6,115 bases of DNA from Ruminococcaceae bacterium FB2012. Lineage in GTDB: Bacteria; Bacillota; Clostridia; Oscillospirales; Ruminococcaceae. The translations under genes were made by a program, and so were the position numbers. The notes below the pieces were generated by a model that was not told the origin of the DNA, made no database searches, and saw nothing but the letters and a program-made list of their open reading frames with translations. The stretch covers positions 1 to 6,115 of the forward strand of contig FMXS01000041.1 in NCBI GenBank assembly GCA_900104495.1, read 5' to 3'. Of this stretch, positions 1-5,204 are shown in pieces; the stretch's first letter is position 1, and each line of letters opens with the position of its first letter.

Positions 1-84
1 ATGATCACATTCTGTTATGTAATGCTCGGCATAAGCACGACCGCATATATCGTGGGAGGTATCCTCTCAACGATCTTCGGATAA
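1..84 (+). CDS. Tiny hydrophobic peptide, copy 1 (27 aa)
   Basis: A 27-codon reading frame starts with ATG at the first base of the window and ends with TAA, followed at once by a second in-frame TAA. The peptide is almost wholly apolar (it starts MITFCYVMLG and ends GGILSTIFG) and has no charged residue, so it is likely a single membrane-spanning segment covering about residues 4-26, with a GG pair at 19-20 that could pack helices. The ribosome site lies outside the window. The case that it is real comes from the second copy at 131-214, which encodes exactly the same peptide although three third-codon positions differ. Function is unknown. Candidates are a small membrane protein, a toxin-like peptide or a secreted signal, and nothing in the sequence decides between them. 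Confidence 0.6.
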   Translation: MITFCYVMLGISTTAYIVGGILSTIFG

Positions 85-102
85 TAAACAACACTTACGA
101 TA
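1..102 (+). repeat. Tandem direct repeat, unit 1 (partner 131-232)
   Basis: Bases 1-102 match 131-232 at an offset of 130, with five mismatches (positions 39, 60, 69, 95 and 99). The repeat covers a whole peptide gene and about 18 bases after its stop, then identity stops sharply. Unit 1 may extend to the left, outside the window. Confidence 0.9.
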
Positions 103-130
103 ACTAAACCTAAATGAAAGGAGAATTAAT

Positions 131-214
131 ATGATCACATTCTGTTATGTAATGCTCGGCATAAGCACAACCGCATATATCGTGGGAGGCATCCTCTCGA
201 CGATCTTCGGATAA
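131..214 (+). CDS. Tiny hydrophobic peptide, copy 2 (27 aa)
   Basis: This frame encodes a peptide identical to the one at 1-84. It has a near-ideal ribosome site, AAAGGAG at 117-123, seven bases before the ATG, and a double TAA stop. The three coding differences from copy 1 (positions 169, 190 and 199 here against 39, 60 and 69) are all silent third-position changes, as expected if the amino-acid sequence is under selection. The peptide is uncharged and apolar, about one transmembrane helix, with a central GG and a C-terminal Phe-Gly. It has no signal-peptidase-like tail, no cysteine-rich core and no RiPP modification enzyme nearby, so a modified peptide product is not supported. The copies probably lie in one transcript ending at the terminator near 458-486. 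Function is unknown. Confidence 0.75.
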   Translation: MITFCYVMLGISTTAYIVGGILSTIFG

Positions 215-232
215 TAAACAACACTCACAATA
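131..232 (+). repeat. Tandem direct repeat, unit 2 (partner 1-102)
   Basis: This is the second unit of the duplication. The 28-29 bases between the units carry the ribosome site for copy 2. Beyond 232 this unit runs into a different sequence that encodes a start-less hydrophobic peptide tail, which suggests that the array recombined there. Confidence 0.9.
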
Positions 233-282
233 TCGCAACAGGTATAGCGATCTGCGTAGCAGTTATTACACTTTTCGGCTGA
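232..282 (+). pseudogene. Start-less C-terminal remnant of a hydrophobic peptide gene
   Basis: In the frame ending at TGA 280-282 the codons read IATGIAICVAVITLFG. This is apolar and uncharged and ends in Phe-Gly like the tail of the 27-residue peptide (STTAYIVGGILSTIFG), so the two tails can be aligned over 16 residues without gaps. Upstream in this frame (back through about 172) there is no ATG, GTG or TTG and no ribosome site, and the left boundary coincides with the end of the duplicated unit. The simplest reading is a third member of the family that lost its front half when the array recombined. It could also be a chance open stretch, because 16 residues is little evidence. Confidence 0.35.
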
Positions 283-324
283 TAGATACAGACATGAAAT
301 CGAAACGAAAGGAGATGAACGAAT

Positions 325-420
325 ATGTTTACACTGTTTGTTACATTGTACGGCGGTGCTACCTTAGCCACACTCGGATATTGCACTTATGTATATTTCT
401 TCGGAAATCCGTTTAAGTAA
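325..420 (+). CDS. Small hydrophobic peptide (31 aa), probable relative of the tandem peptides
   Basis: ATG at 325 follows an AAAGGAG ribosome site at 308-314 with ten bases between, and TAA ends the frame at 418-420. The peptide begins MFTLFVTLYGG, is rich in Thr, Tyr and Phe, and ends YVYFFGNPFK, with its only charge (Lys) at the C-terminus. Residues 2-26 would make one membrane helix, with the Lys perhaps anchoring that end. Like its neighbours it carries a GG pair and an aromatic-Phe-Gly element near the end, which hints at a divergent member of the same family. A second ATG at 315 in another frame overlaps the ribosome site and gives a less coherent peptide, so I prefer 325. Function is unknown. 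Confidence 0.6.
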   Translation: MFTLFVTLYGGATLATLGYCTYVYFFGNPFK

Positions 421-437
421 AAACAAGGAGTTTTTGA

Positions 438-458
438 ATGACATTGAATATTGAGTAA
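438..458 (+). CDS. Possible six-residue minigene before the terminator
   Basis: ATG at 438 encodes MTLNIE and stops at TAA 456-458. An AAGGAG motif at 425-430 sits seven bases upstream, as good a ribosome site as those of the longer peptides. The stop codon abuts the terminator stem. It may be a degenerate last unit of the array, or chance. The only evidence is the spacing of ribosome site and start. Confidence 0.2.
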   Translation: MTLNIE

Positions 459-487
459 AGCGTCCGTGCAAGAGTGCGGGCGTTTTC
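458..487 (+). terminator. Intrinsic terminator closing the small-peptide cluster
   Basis: A nine-pair stem (461-469 with 474-482, three of the pairs G-U) closes over the tetraloop AAGA and is followed by TTTT at 483-486. The AAAG before the stem pairs partly with the T tract. It would end transcripts coming from the peptide array. Confidence 0.75.
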
Positions 488-529
488 TGTGTGTTAAAAA
501 TCGAAGCCGGCATCGCCGAAACGAAAGCA

Positions 530-572
530 AGACCTCCCCGCTGCCGTGTTGGGCTGCGGGGAGGTCTGTTTT
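530..572 (+). terminator. Strong GC-rich hairpin terminator
   Basis: A perfect twelve-pair stem (530-541 with 556-567) has a 14-base loop and is followed by GTTTT at 568-572. It is the second terminator within 90 bases and insulates the phosphatase gene from upstream transcription. No gene lies between the two terminators. Confidence 0.8.
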
Positions 573-616
573 GTTGCTTATGCAGCAGAAATGCAACAAA
601 GTGTTGCATAAGCAAC
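573..616 (+). repeat. Nested inverted repeat with alternating GTTGC/GCAAC blocks
   Basis: The outer arms at 573-584 and 605-616 are perfect 12-base complements. Inside them lies a second perfect hairpin, 591-598 with 602-609 and a three-base loop, that shares bases 605-609 with the outer right arm, so the two folds exclude each other. GTTGC and GCAAC alternate four times. It begins in the T tract of the preceding terminator. It could be an alternative RNA fold, a binding site for a dimeric protein, or the footprint of a small repeat element. No T tract follows, so it is not a simple terminator. Confidence 0.7.
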
Positions 617-671
617 GCGGGAGCGCAAAACTGCCGCGTATCAAACAAACCGTCCGGTTCGGTCAAAGCAC

Positions 672-700
672 TTGAAAGATATATGGATCTATGATATAAT
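672..700 (+). promoter_or_regulatory. Sigma-A promoter of the phosphatase gene
   Basis: TTGAAA at 672-677 and an exact TATAAT at 695-700 are separated by 17 bases. This places the transcript start near 707, about 40 bases before the TTG start codon. A small dyad, AACCG-TC-CGGTT at 648-659, lies just upstream and might be a regulator site. Confidence 0.85.
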
Positions 701-748
701 CAAATACAGAAATGATCTCAGTATTCAGTATAATGGGGGTGATTAATA

Positions 749-1459
749 TTGCCGTCTTATGTGATATCGGACATACACGGAGAGTATGATAAATTCAACG
801 AACTGCTTGATATCATCGGCTTCGGCAGCGAGGACACGCTTTATGTCCTCGGAGACATCCTTGACAGGGGGCCTCACCCGATCAAGACAGTGCTGAAGCT
901 CATGGAAATGCCTAATGCAGTCTGTATCGTCGGGAACCATGAGGTCATGGCACTGACCTGTCTCAGACTGCTGGTCCGGGAGATCACAGAGAATTCTCTG
1001 AGCGATCTTGACGAATATATGCTGGAGAACATGATGACCTGGCAGTACAACGGCAGCTCCACCACAATAAATGAGTTTAAGAGGCTTGATCCTGAACAGC
1101 GCGAGGCGGTGCTGGAGTTCCTGGAAGACCTTCCTCTCTATGAAGAAGTCACGGCGGGCGGGAAGAAGTATCTCCTTGTCCACGCAGGACTGGGAAATTA
1201 CTCGCCGGAAAAGGAGCTTGGCAGATACACCCTCAATGAGATGGTATGGTTCCGGGCGGATTACAGTACGGATTACTTCCCGGACGTTATTACCGTCACC
1301 GGTCACACTCCCACAAGGTTTATCGAAGGCAACCCGGAACCGGACAGGATATACCGGAAGAACAATCACATAGCCATAGACTGCGGAGCCTGTCTGCCCA
1401 GCGGGAGACTGGCCGCGCTCTGTCTGGACACGGGTGAGGAGTTTTACACGAAGGACTGA
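749..1459 (+). CDS. PPP-type metallophosphoesterase (serine/threonine phosphatase or Ap4A-hydrolase-like)
   Basis: The 236-residue protein has the metal-binding motifs of the phosphoprotein-phosphatase branch of metallophosphoesterases in order: SDIHG (D8, H10), GDILDRG (35-41), GNHE (62-65), HAGL (H145) and GHTP (H186). Family knowledge says these bind two metal ions and hydrolyse phosphate esters, with protein phosphoserine/threonine or dinucleoside tetraphosphates as usual substrates. The sequence does not tell which, and it should act in the cytoplasm as there is no signal peptide. The start is TTG at 749: an in-frame TGA at 740-742 rules out anything longer, a GGGGGTGA ribosome site sits at 735-742, and any later start would lose D8 and H10. 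Its length is usual for compact members. It has its own promoter and appears to be transcribed alone. Confidence 0.92.
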   Translation: MPSYVISDIHGEYDKFNELLDIIGFGSEDTLYVLGDILDRGPHPIKTVLKLMEMPNAVCIVGNHEVMALTCLRLLVREITENSLSDLDEYMLENMMTWQYNGSSTTINEFKRLDPEQREAVLEFLEDLPLYEEVTAGGKKYLLVHAGLGNYSPEKELGRYTLNEMVWFRADYSTDYFPDVITVTGHTPTRFIEGNPEPDRIYRKNNHIAIDCGACLPSGRLAALCLDTGEEFYTKD

Positions 1460-1492
1460 TCTGAAAAAATAACGGCAGATTAACAAATGATA

Positions 1493-1521
1493 ATGACAGA
1501 TCTTTTCTGATGCGGTATAAT
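1493..1521 (+). promoter_or_regulatory. Promoter of the Crp/Fnr-reductase operon
   Basis: ATGACA at 1493-1498 (five of six bases of the consensus) is 17 bases from an exact TATAAT at 1516-1521. The spacer contains a short CAGA/TCTG dyad at about 1497-1509, a weak candidate for autoregulation by the encoded Crp/Fnr protein. Confidence 0.75.
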
Positions 1522-1550
1522 GTTTACACGAAAGGACGGCGGTCAGAAAA

Positions 1551-2153
1551 ATGGATAAGAAATATATCATAGATCAGATCCGGGTATTTGCCGACAGAAA
1601 TAATATAAGCATTGACGACGAGACTCTCGGGGCAATCATCAGCGCATCAAGCATCCGGGTCATACCCAAAGGGAAGATAATAGCCTCGATGGGTGACGAT
1701 ACTTCCTTTGCCGGTCTTGTCTTTTCCGGAATGGCAAGGTGCTATTATATCGATAAGGACGGGAACGATATAACCAGAGGTTTTTCGCCGGCGGGTTCTC
1801 TGTGTATGGACGAGGGCTTCATGGGATATACAGAAAGGCTCTGTATGTGGGAGGCTCTTGAAGAGACAACGATCATGTTCTGCAAAACAGCAGCGGTCAG
1901 AAAGATCATCCGTGAAAACACCGCATTCAAGGATGTGTGGATCTGTCTGCTCGAGAACGCATTGAGGTATAAGATCTACCGCGAGAACGGCTTTCTCGTT
2001 GAGAACGCAACAGAGAGATATATCCGCTTCAGGAAGCATTTCCCGGATCTCAGTGACAGGATCCCGCAGAAGCATATTGCAACATATCTCGGCATCACAC
2101 CCGAGTCGCTGAGCAGGATCAGAGGAGCAATGAGAGAGGAGACTGACCTATGA
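1551..2153 (+). CDS. Crp/Fnr-family transcriptional regulator
   Basis: The 200-residue protein has a cNMP-binding-like beta-barrel at about residues 30-115 (including IPKGKIIASMGDD and GMARCYYIDKDGND), a connecting helix to about 160, and a C-terminal helix-turn-helix at 170-191 reading RIPQKHIATYLGITPESLSR, the classic DNA-contact segment of clostridial members. The phosphate-binding cassette of true cAMP receptors and the N-terminal cysteine cluster of Fnr are not visible, so its signal is unknown and cAMP or an iron-sulfur cluster should not be assumed. The ribosome site is weak: AAAGGA at 1531-1536 lies 14 bases before the ATG. The stop codon overlaps the start of the aldo/keto reductase gene, so the two are made together and the regulator probably controls this operon in response to a metabolite or redox state. 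Confidence 0.9.
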   Translation: MDKKYIIDQIRVFADRNNISIDDETLGAIISASSIRVIPKGKIIASMGDDTSFAGLVFSGMARCYYIDKDGNDITRGFSPAGSLCMDEGFMGYTERLCMWEALEETTIMFCKTAAVRKIIRENTAFKDVWICLLENALRYKIYRENGFLVENATERYIRFRKHFPDLSDRIPQKHIATYLGITPESLSRIRGAMREETDL

Positions 2154-3070
2154 AATATGATATCATGATAGGCACATGGGCGTGGGGCGCAGGCTACAAC
2201 GGATCAAGAATGGTATTCGGAAAGAAGACTGACGAGCAGACCCTGATAAAGACCTTTAAAAAAGCTGTATCACTCGGATTCACCAAATGGGATACGGCAG
2301 CGGTATACGGCATGGGTTCCTGTGAAAAGCTTCTCGGGAAACTTACCGGCGGGAACAGTGACATTTTTATCTCCACCAAGTATTTCCCGGGCAAGAAGTT
2401 CAGAAGCGGCGCACTGGAGAAGTCCTTCGGGGAAAGTATGCAGCGCCTGAAGCGTGATCAGACAGATCTTTTCTGGATCCATACTCCGAACAATCTGAAC
2501 AGAAATCTCAGTGAAGCCATACCTCATATAAAGGACGGCAGGATCAGGTCGATAGGCATATCCAATGTCTCTTTAGAGAATATTAAAAGTGCCGAAAAGC
2601 TGCTGGCAAAGGCCGGGCTGAAGCTCGGCGCGGTGCAGAATCATTTCAGCCTGCTGAGGAACGATCAGCAGCCTGTCATCGACTACTGCAATAACAACGG
2701 TATCTGCTACTACGCCTATATGGTACTCGAGCAGGGCGCACTGGCCGGGAAATACAATGCGAAACATCATTTCCCGACGCTGTCCATGAGGAATTTTGCA
2801 TTCCCGAAGAGTAAGTTCAGGAAGATAGAAAAACTCCTCGGTATGATGAAGGACATAGCTTCAAAATACGGCATCGATGCATCTCAGATACCCATACTGT
2901 GGGCGATCGAAAAGGGAGCCGTTCCCATCGTCGGCATCACGAAGCCCGAATATGCCGAAAAACTTGCACAAGCCCTGAAGTTCAGACTTACCCCCGAAGA
3001 AACGGAAATGCTCACCGCCGAAGCCAGAAAGACCGGCATCCGCCAGCAGGGAATGTGGGAACCGCAGTGA
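2150..3070 (+). CDS. Aldo/keto reductase
   Basis: The 306-residue protein is a complete AKR-type TIM-barrel oxidoreductase, which reduces aldehydes or ketones with NAD(P)H. The catalytic tetrad is visible: D48 and Y53 in WDTAAVYG, K77 in STKY and H111 in WIHTPNN. Further family elements are GRIRSIGISN, a QNHFSLL strand near 158-164 and IPILWAIEKGAVPIVGITK, the region that usually binds the 2'-phosphate of NADPH. The start ATG lies inside the ATGA overlap with the upstream regulator, so translation is coupled, and no separate promoter is seen. The substrate cannot be read from the sequence. Pairing with a Crp/Fnr regulator suggests a role in carbonyl detoxification or redox balance. No clear terminator follows before the next promoter near 3172. 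Confidence 0.93.
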   Translation: MKYDIMIGTWAWGAGYNGSRMVFGKKTDEQTLIKTFKKAVSLGFTKWDTAAVYGMGSCEKLLGKLTGGNSDIFISTKYFPGKKFRSGALEKSFGESMQRLKRDQTDLFWIHTPNNLNRNLSEAIPHIKDGRIRSIGISNVSLENIKSAEKLLAKAGLKLGAVQNHFSLLRNDQQPVIDYCNNNGICYYAYMVLEQGALAGKYNAKHHFPTLSMRNFAFPKSKFRKIEKLLGMMKDIASKYGIDASQIPILWAIEKGAVPIVGITKPEYAEKLAQALKFRLTPEETEMLTAEARKTGIRQQGMWEPQ

Positions 3071-3171
3071 CGAATAAAAGCAGATCGGAGAAACAATGCT
3101 GAACAAACGGATAGTATAGATTATGAACGGTGTCTTGCAGAAAAGCAGTCAATAGAATTGGTCTTTCGGAA

Positions 3172-3202
3172 TTCAACAGGTGCAATAATGGTATGATATA
3201 AT
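3172..3202 (+). promoter_or_regulatory. Extended -10 promoter of the WYL regulator
   Basis: An exact TATAAT at 3197-3202 is preceded by TG at 3194-3195, an extended -10 box. The -35 is poor (TTCAAC at 3172-3177, 19-base spacer). A GAATT/AATTC inverted repeat (3155-3159 with 3170-3174) overlaps the weak -35 and could be a regulator site, for example for the WYL protein itself. Confidence 0.65.
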
Positions 3203-3232
3203 ATAAAATAGTAGTATGAATGGAGGTGCCCT

Positions 3233-4216
3233 ATGTCTGAACCCACCCACAAGAAACTGCGTATCGTCAAGCTGCTTGAAATACTGCAGCAGGACTCCGA
3301 CTCAGAAAATCCTATCGGAACAAATACCCTCTGTGAAAAGCTCAGCGCCGCCGGAATCATAACCGACCGCCGAACCATCGCAAAGGATATATCCGTGCTT
3401 AACGAGCAAGGGTATGAGGTCATGCAGACCAAGATCGGACGTCAGAACGCCTATTTTATCGAAGATCGCAGCTTCAGCCTCCCCGAGCTCAAGATACTTA
3501 TAGACGCTGTCCAGGCGGCAAGCTTCATAACAGACAAGAAATCCGATGAGCTGATACATAAGATCGCAGCCCTTGGAGGCAGCCACCAAGCTGAGGTGTT
3601 GACCGGGAACATCGTGCATTTCAATACCCGTAAGCACACCAACGAGCAGATATACTATAACGTCAGCGTACTTGAACAGGCGATACGGAACAAGCAGAAA
3701 GCCTCCTTCCAGTATTTCGATCTCGATGAGAAGCTGAACAAGGTCTTCCGCAAGGAAGGCGAGGTATATGAGACCGAGCCGATCGCGCTGGTCTTCAACA
3801 ACGATAACTATTACCTTATGACCTACGATGCCGAAGCGGATAGTAATGTCCGCAATTACCGTGTCGACCGAATGGATACGGTCGAGGTACTGCCCGGAAA
3901 AATCTGCAAGGAAGCCAAAGCAAAGATTCGTACCGTTTCAAAGTACACCGAGCAGGTGTTCCGTATGTACGGCGGCAGGACGGAGAAAGTCACTCTGCTG
4001 TTTGACAAGAAGCTCATAGGTACGGTCTATGACAAGTTCGGGGAGAAAACCAAGATCAAGAAGAAGGGCGATGAATACAGCGCCGCTGTTGAGGTTCAGA
4101 TATCTCCGACCTTCTGGAGCTGGCTGACGACCTTCAAAGGGAATATGAAAATAGCCGAGCCAAAGGAGCTTGATGATGAATTTCAGGCTTGGATAGCTGA
4201 TATAAAAAACAAATAA
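3233..4216 (+). CDS. WYL-domain transcriptional regulator
   Basis: The 327-residue protein has an N-terminal DeoR-like winged helix at about residues 8-70, with recognition helix DRRTIAKDISVL at 45-56. A WYL domain follows at about 140-220, with EPIALVFNNDNYYLMTYD (NYYL at 192-195 in place of W-Y-L) and the basic motif NYRVDRM at 208-214, and a C-terminal WCX-like segment runs to the end. Family knowledge says WYL domains sense ligands, often nucleic acids or nucleotides, and switch DNA binding; many sit beside DNA-damage or phage-defence genes. The start is secure: GGAGGTG at 3222-3228, four bases before the ATG. The next gene downstream is a broken LexA-type repressor, so a link with DNA-damage response is possible but unproven. 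No partner operon lies within the window. Confidence 0.92.
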   Translation: MSEPTHKKLRIVKLLEILQQDSDSENPIGTNTLCEKLSAAGIITDRRTIAKDISVLNEQGYEVMQTKIGRQNAYFIEDRSFSLPELKILIDAVQAASFITDKKSDELIHKIAALGGSHQAEVLTGNIVHFNTRKHTNEQIYYNVSVLEQAIRNKQKASFQYFDLDEKLNKVFRKEGEVYETEPIALVFNNDNYYLMTYDAEADSNVRNYRVDRMDTVEVLPGKICKEAKAKIRTVSKYTEQVFRMYGGRTEKVTLLFDKKLIGTVYDKFGEKTKIKKKGDEYSAAVEVQISPTFWSWLTTFKGNMKIAEPKELDDEFQAWIADIKNK

Positions 4217-4260
4217 AAACAAGCGTTCGATTTTGTGCAACCATACAAAGTTTCAAAAAC

Positions 4261-4303
4261 AGCCGTTTTACTGTCGCCAAATGGCGCACTTAGTGAAACG
4301 GCT
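4261..4303 (+). repeat. Long inverted repeat abutting the lexA promoter
   Basis: A 12-pair stem (4261-4272 with 4292-4303, one G-U) encloses a second hairpin, CGCC-AAAT-GGCG at 4275-4286. Only one base separates it from the TTGACA box. After the stem the + strand has no T run, but the opposite strand reads GTTTTTG, so as drawn it would terminate leftward better than rightward transcription. It may end the WYL transcript, block reverse transcription, or bind a regulator. Confidence 0.75.
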
Positions 4304-4304
4304 A

Positions 4305-4333
4305 TTGACATTTATATTGGGGTCTGATATAAT
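4305..4333 (+). promoter_or_regulatory. Full-consensus promoter of the lexA-like gene
   Basis: TTGACA at 4305-4310, a 17-base spacer and TATAAT at 4328-4333 with an extended TG at 4325-4326 match the sigma-A consensus exactly. A promoter this strong usually needs a repressor, which fits an autoregulated LexA. Confidence 0.92.
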
Positions 4334-4344
4334 AAAGATGTAAA

Positions 4345-4360
4345 TGAAACATCGATTTCA
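4345..4360 (+). promoter_or_regulatory. Candidate repressor operator, TGAAA-N6-TTTCA
   Basis: A perfect five-base dyad with a six-base centre lies about 5-20 bases after the expected transcript start. Its size resembles LexA boxes, but the bases differ from the Bacillus GAAC-N4-GTTC box. The assignment to LexA is inference from position before a lexA-like gene. Confidence 0.4.
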
Positions 4361-4381
4361 GTTTAGAAAGACAGTGATATT

Positions 4382-4858
4382 ATGCAGCATAAGAGATACG
4401 AGTTATTTGAACAAATTGAATCATTTATCAATGGCTATTATGAGGAAAACCGCGAAATACCGACGATCTATGATATCGGTGATGAACTTGGACTGTCCCC
4501 GGCAACCGTGTCAAGATATCTGAAAGCTATGGAAGAAAACGGTATGATCGAGAGGAACGGTCAGAGGGATATTATCACGGATAAAGTGCGAAAGATCAAG
4601 GGCAGGATAGTGCAGATACCTCTGCTTGGAAAGATCGCCTGCGGCGAGCCGATGTTCGCCGACGGCAATATCCGTGACTATATCCACCTGCCAAGCTCTA
4701 TGCTCGGACAGGGTTCATCTACCGTGCCGGCGGCGATGAGTTCGTGGTCTTCTGCCCCGGCATCCTGCAGGAAGTCCTCGGGCAGCAGGTCAGGCAGCTG
4801 CGCTCTCTGGCCGAAAACACCCACGATGTCAGCTTTGCTGTCGGCACGGTGTATGTGA
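4382..4858 (+). pseudogene. lexA: Truncated LexA-type SOS repressor, out-of-frame tail
   Basis: Residues 1-111 are a good LexA front: a winged helix-turn-helix (EIPTIYDIGDELGLSPATVSRYL around residues 25-47), a linker, then IPLLGKIACGEP (79-90), the self-cleavage region with Cys87-Gly88 where Ala-Gly is usual, and the strand leading to LPSSMLGQG. LexA should then show a GDSM serine and a catalytic lysine. Instead, from residue 112 the reading is a Ser/Ala-rich tail of 47 residues typical of a wrong frame, because the DNA is now that of a GGDEF gene in another frame. Usual LexA length is about 200-210 residues. Translation would still give the DNA-binding domain without self-cleavage or most of the dimer-forming half. 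The ribosome site is weak (AGAAAG near 4365). A sequencing or assembly fault at the junction cannot be excluded. Confidence 0.85.
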
Positions 4859-4977
4859 CCGGAGAATACGACATCTGCAAGGCTATGCAGACCGCAGATG
4901 AGAATATGTACAAGGATAAAGAGGAATACTACCGCCGCAATCCTGAAAAGGACAGGCGCAGGCGCAGCAGAAACTGA
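4714..4977 (+). pseudogene. C-terminal half of a GGDEF diguanylate cyclase domain
   Basis: From 4714 a frame one base behind the LexA frame reads FIYRAGGDEFVVF, with GGDEF itself at 4729-4743, then SFAVGTVY and TADENMYKDKEEYY, the closing signature of GGDEF domains, and a basic tail before TGA at 4975-4977. This is the last half of a diguanylate cyclase domain (makes cyclic di-GMP from two GTP). The first half, with its GTP-binding part and the RxxD inhibitory site, is missing, and the frame is closed upstream by TGA at 4675-4677. No start codon with a ribosome site precedes GGDEF, so no active enzyme is expected. Its terminator at 5033-5076 remains. The fragment shows that the lost gene had the same orientation and lay downstream of lexA. 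Confidence 0.85.
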
Positions 4978-5032
4978 GCTATCAGCGGATATAGCAGAAG
5001 AACGGAGCTGCTGCATAAACAGCTTCCGGTGT

Positions 5033-5080
5033 AAAATGGGTATTCTCCCGATCGGGGGAGGAATACCCATTTTTGTATTT
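5033..5080 (+). terminator. Strong intrinsic terminator after the GGDEF remnant
   Basis: A ten-pair stem (5036-5045 with 5061-5070) continues, past a bulged G, into TCCC/GGGA, with AAAA before and TTTTT, then GTATTTT, after. The A and T runs make it work in both directions. It isolates the scar from the next gene. Confidence 0.9.
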
Positions 5081-5204
5081 TGCCGCGCTGCGAAGCAGAG
5101 CGGAGGTGCCGCAGTCAGCTATGACCTCCTCGGCTATCTTACGGGAGACTCAAAAAAAAATAAATGATCCCTGCACCCGTTCCTGTCAGCCGGAGGTATT
5201 ACTT
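5081..5204 (+). other. Leader region before the last gene, no convincing promoter
   Basis: It holds a small hairpin (5083-5091 with 5095-5103, one mismatch, loop GAA) just after the terminator, and a run of nine A at 5152-5160. I see no good -35/-10 pair. The frame of the following gene is open through it, with ATG at 5121 about 14 bases after GGAGGTG (5102-5108), so a longer N-terminus is possible. Confidence 0.5.

Noticed and set aside
573..616. Integron attC-type recombination site
   Set aside because: The arms do not fit the RYYYAAC/GTTRRRY core pattern and no integrase is present.
364..675. Overlapping frames of 67-100 codons on both strands
   Set aside because: They run through two terminators and the inverted repeat and have low-quality, Arg/Cys-rich products; the hairpins explain the sequence better.
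1458..1506. GATCTG/CAGATC repeat followed by TTTT as a terminator of the phosphatase gene
   Set aside because: It has only six pairs with a 33-base loop, and its right arm overlaps the next promoter; too weak to call.
1443..1537. Near-repeat TTTACACGAA(A)GGAC at 1443-1456 and 1523-1537
   Set aside because: It is short and imperfect; one copy is the end of the phosphatase gene and the other contains the AAAGGA ribosome site. Chance similarity is likely.
743..1570. A 275-codon open frame on the minus strand
   Set aside because: It lies wholly opposite the phosphatase gene, which has a full set of catalytic motifs; the minus product has no recognisable domain and no ribosome site or promoter was seen.
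4700..4716. Programmed -1 frameshift producing a LexA-GGDEF fusion protein
   Set aside because: The shift would be in the right direction, but there is no slippery heptamer or downstream pseudoknot visible, and the result would be two half-domains with missing cores. A deletion joint is simpler.
4898..5167. An 89-codon + strand frame through the terminator
   Set aside because: It overlaps the GGDEF frame and reads through the terminator hairpin, and it has no ribosome site.
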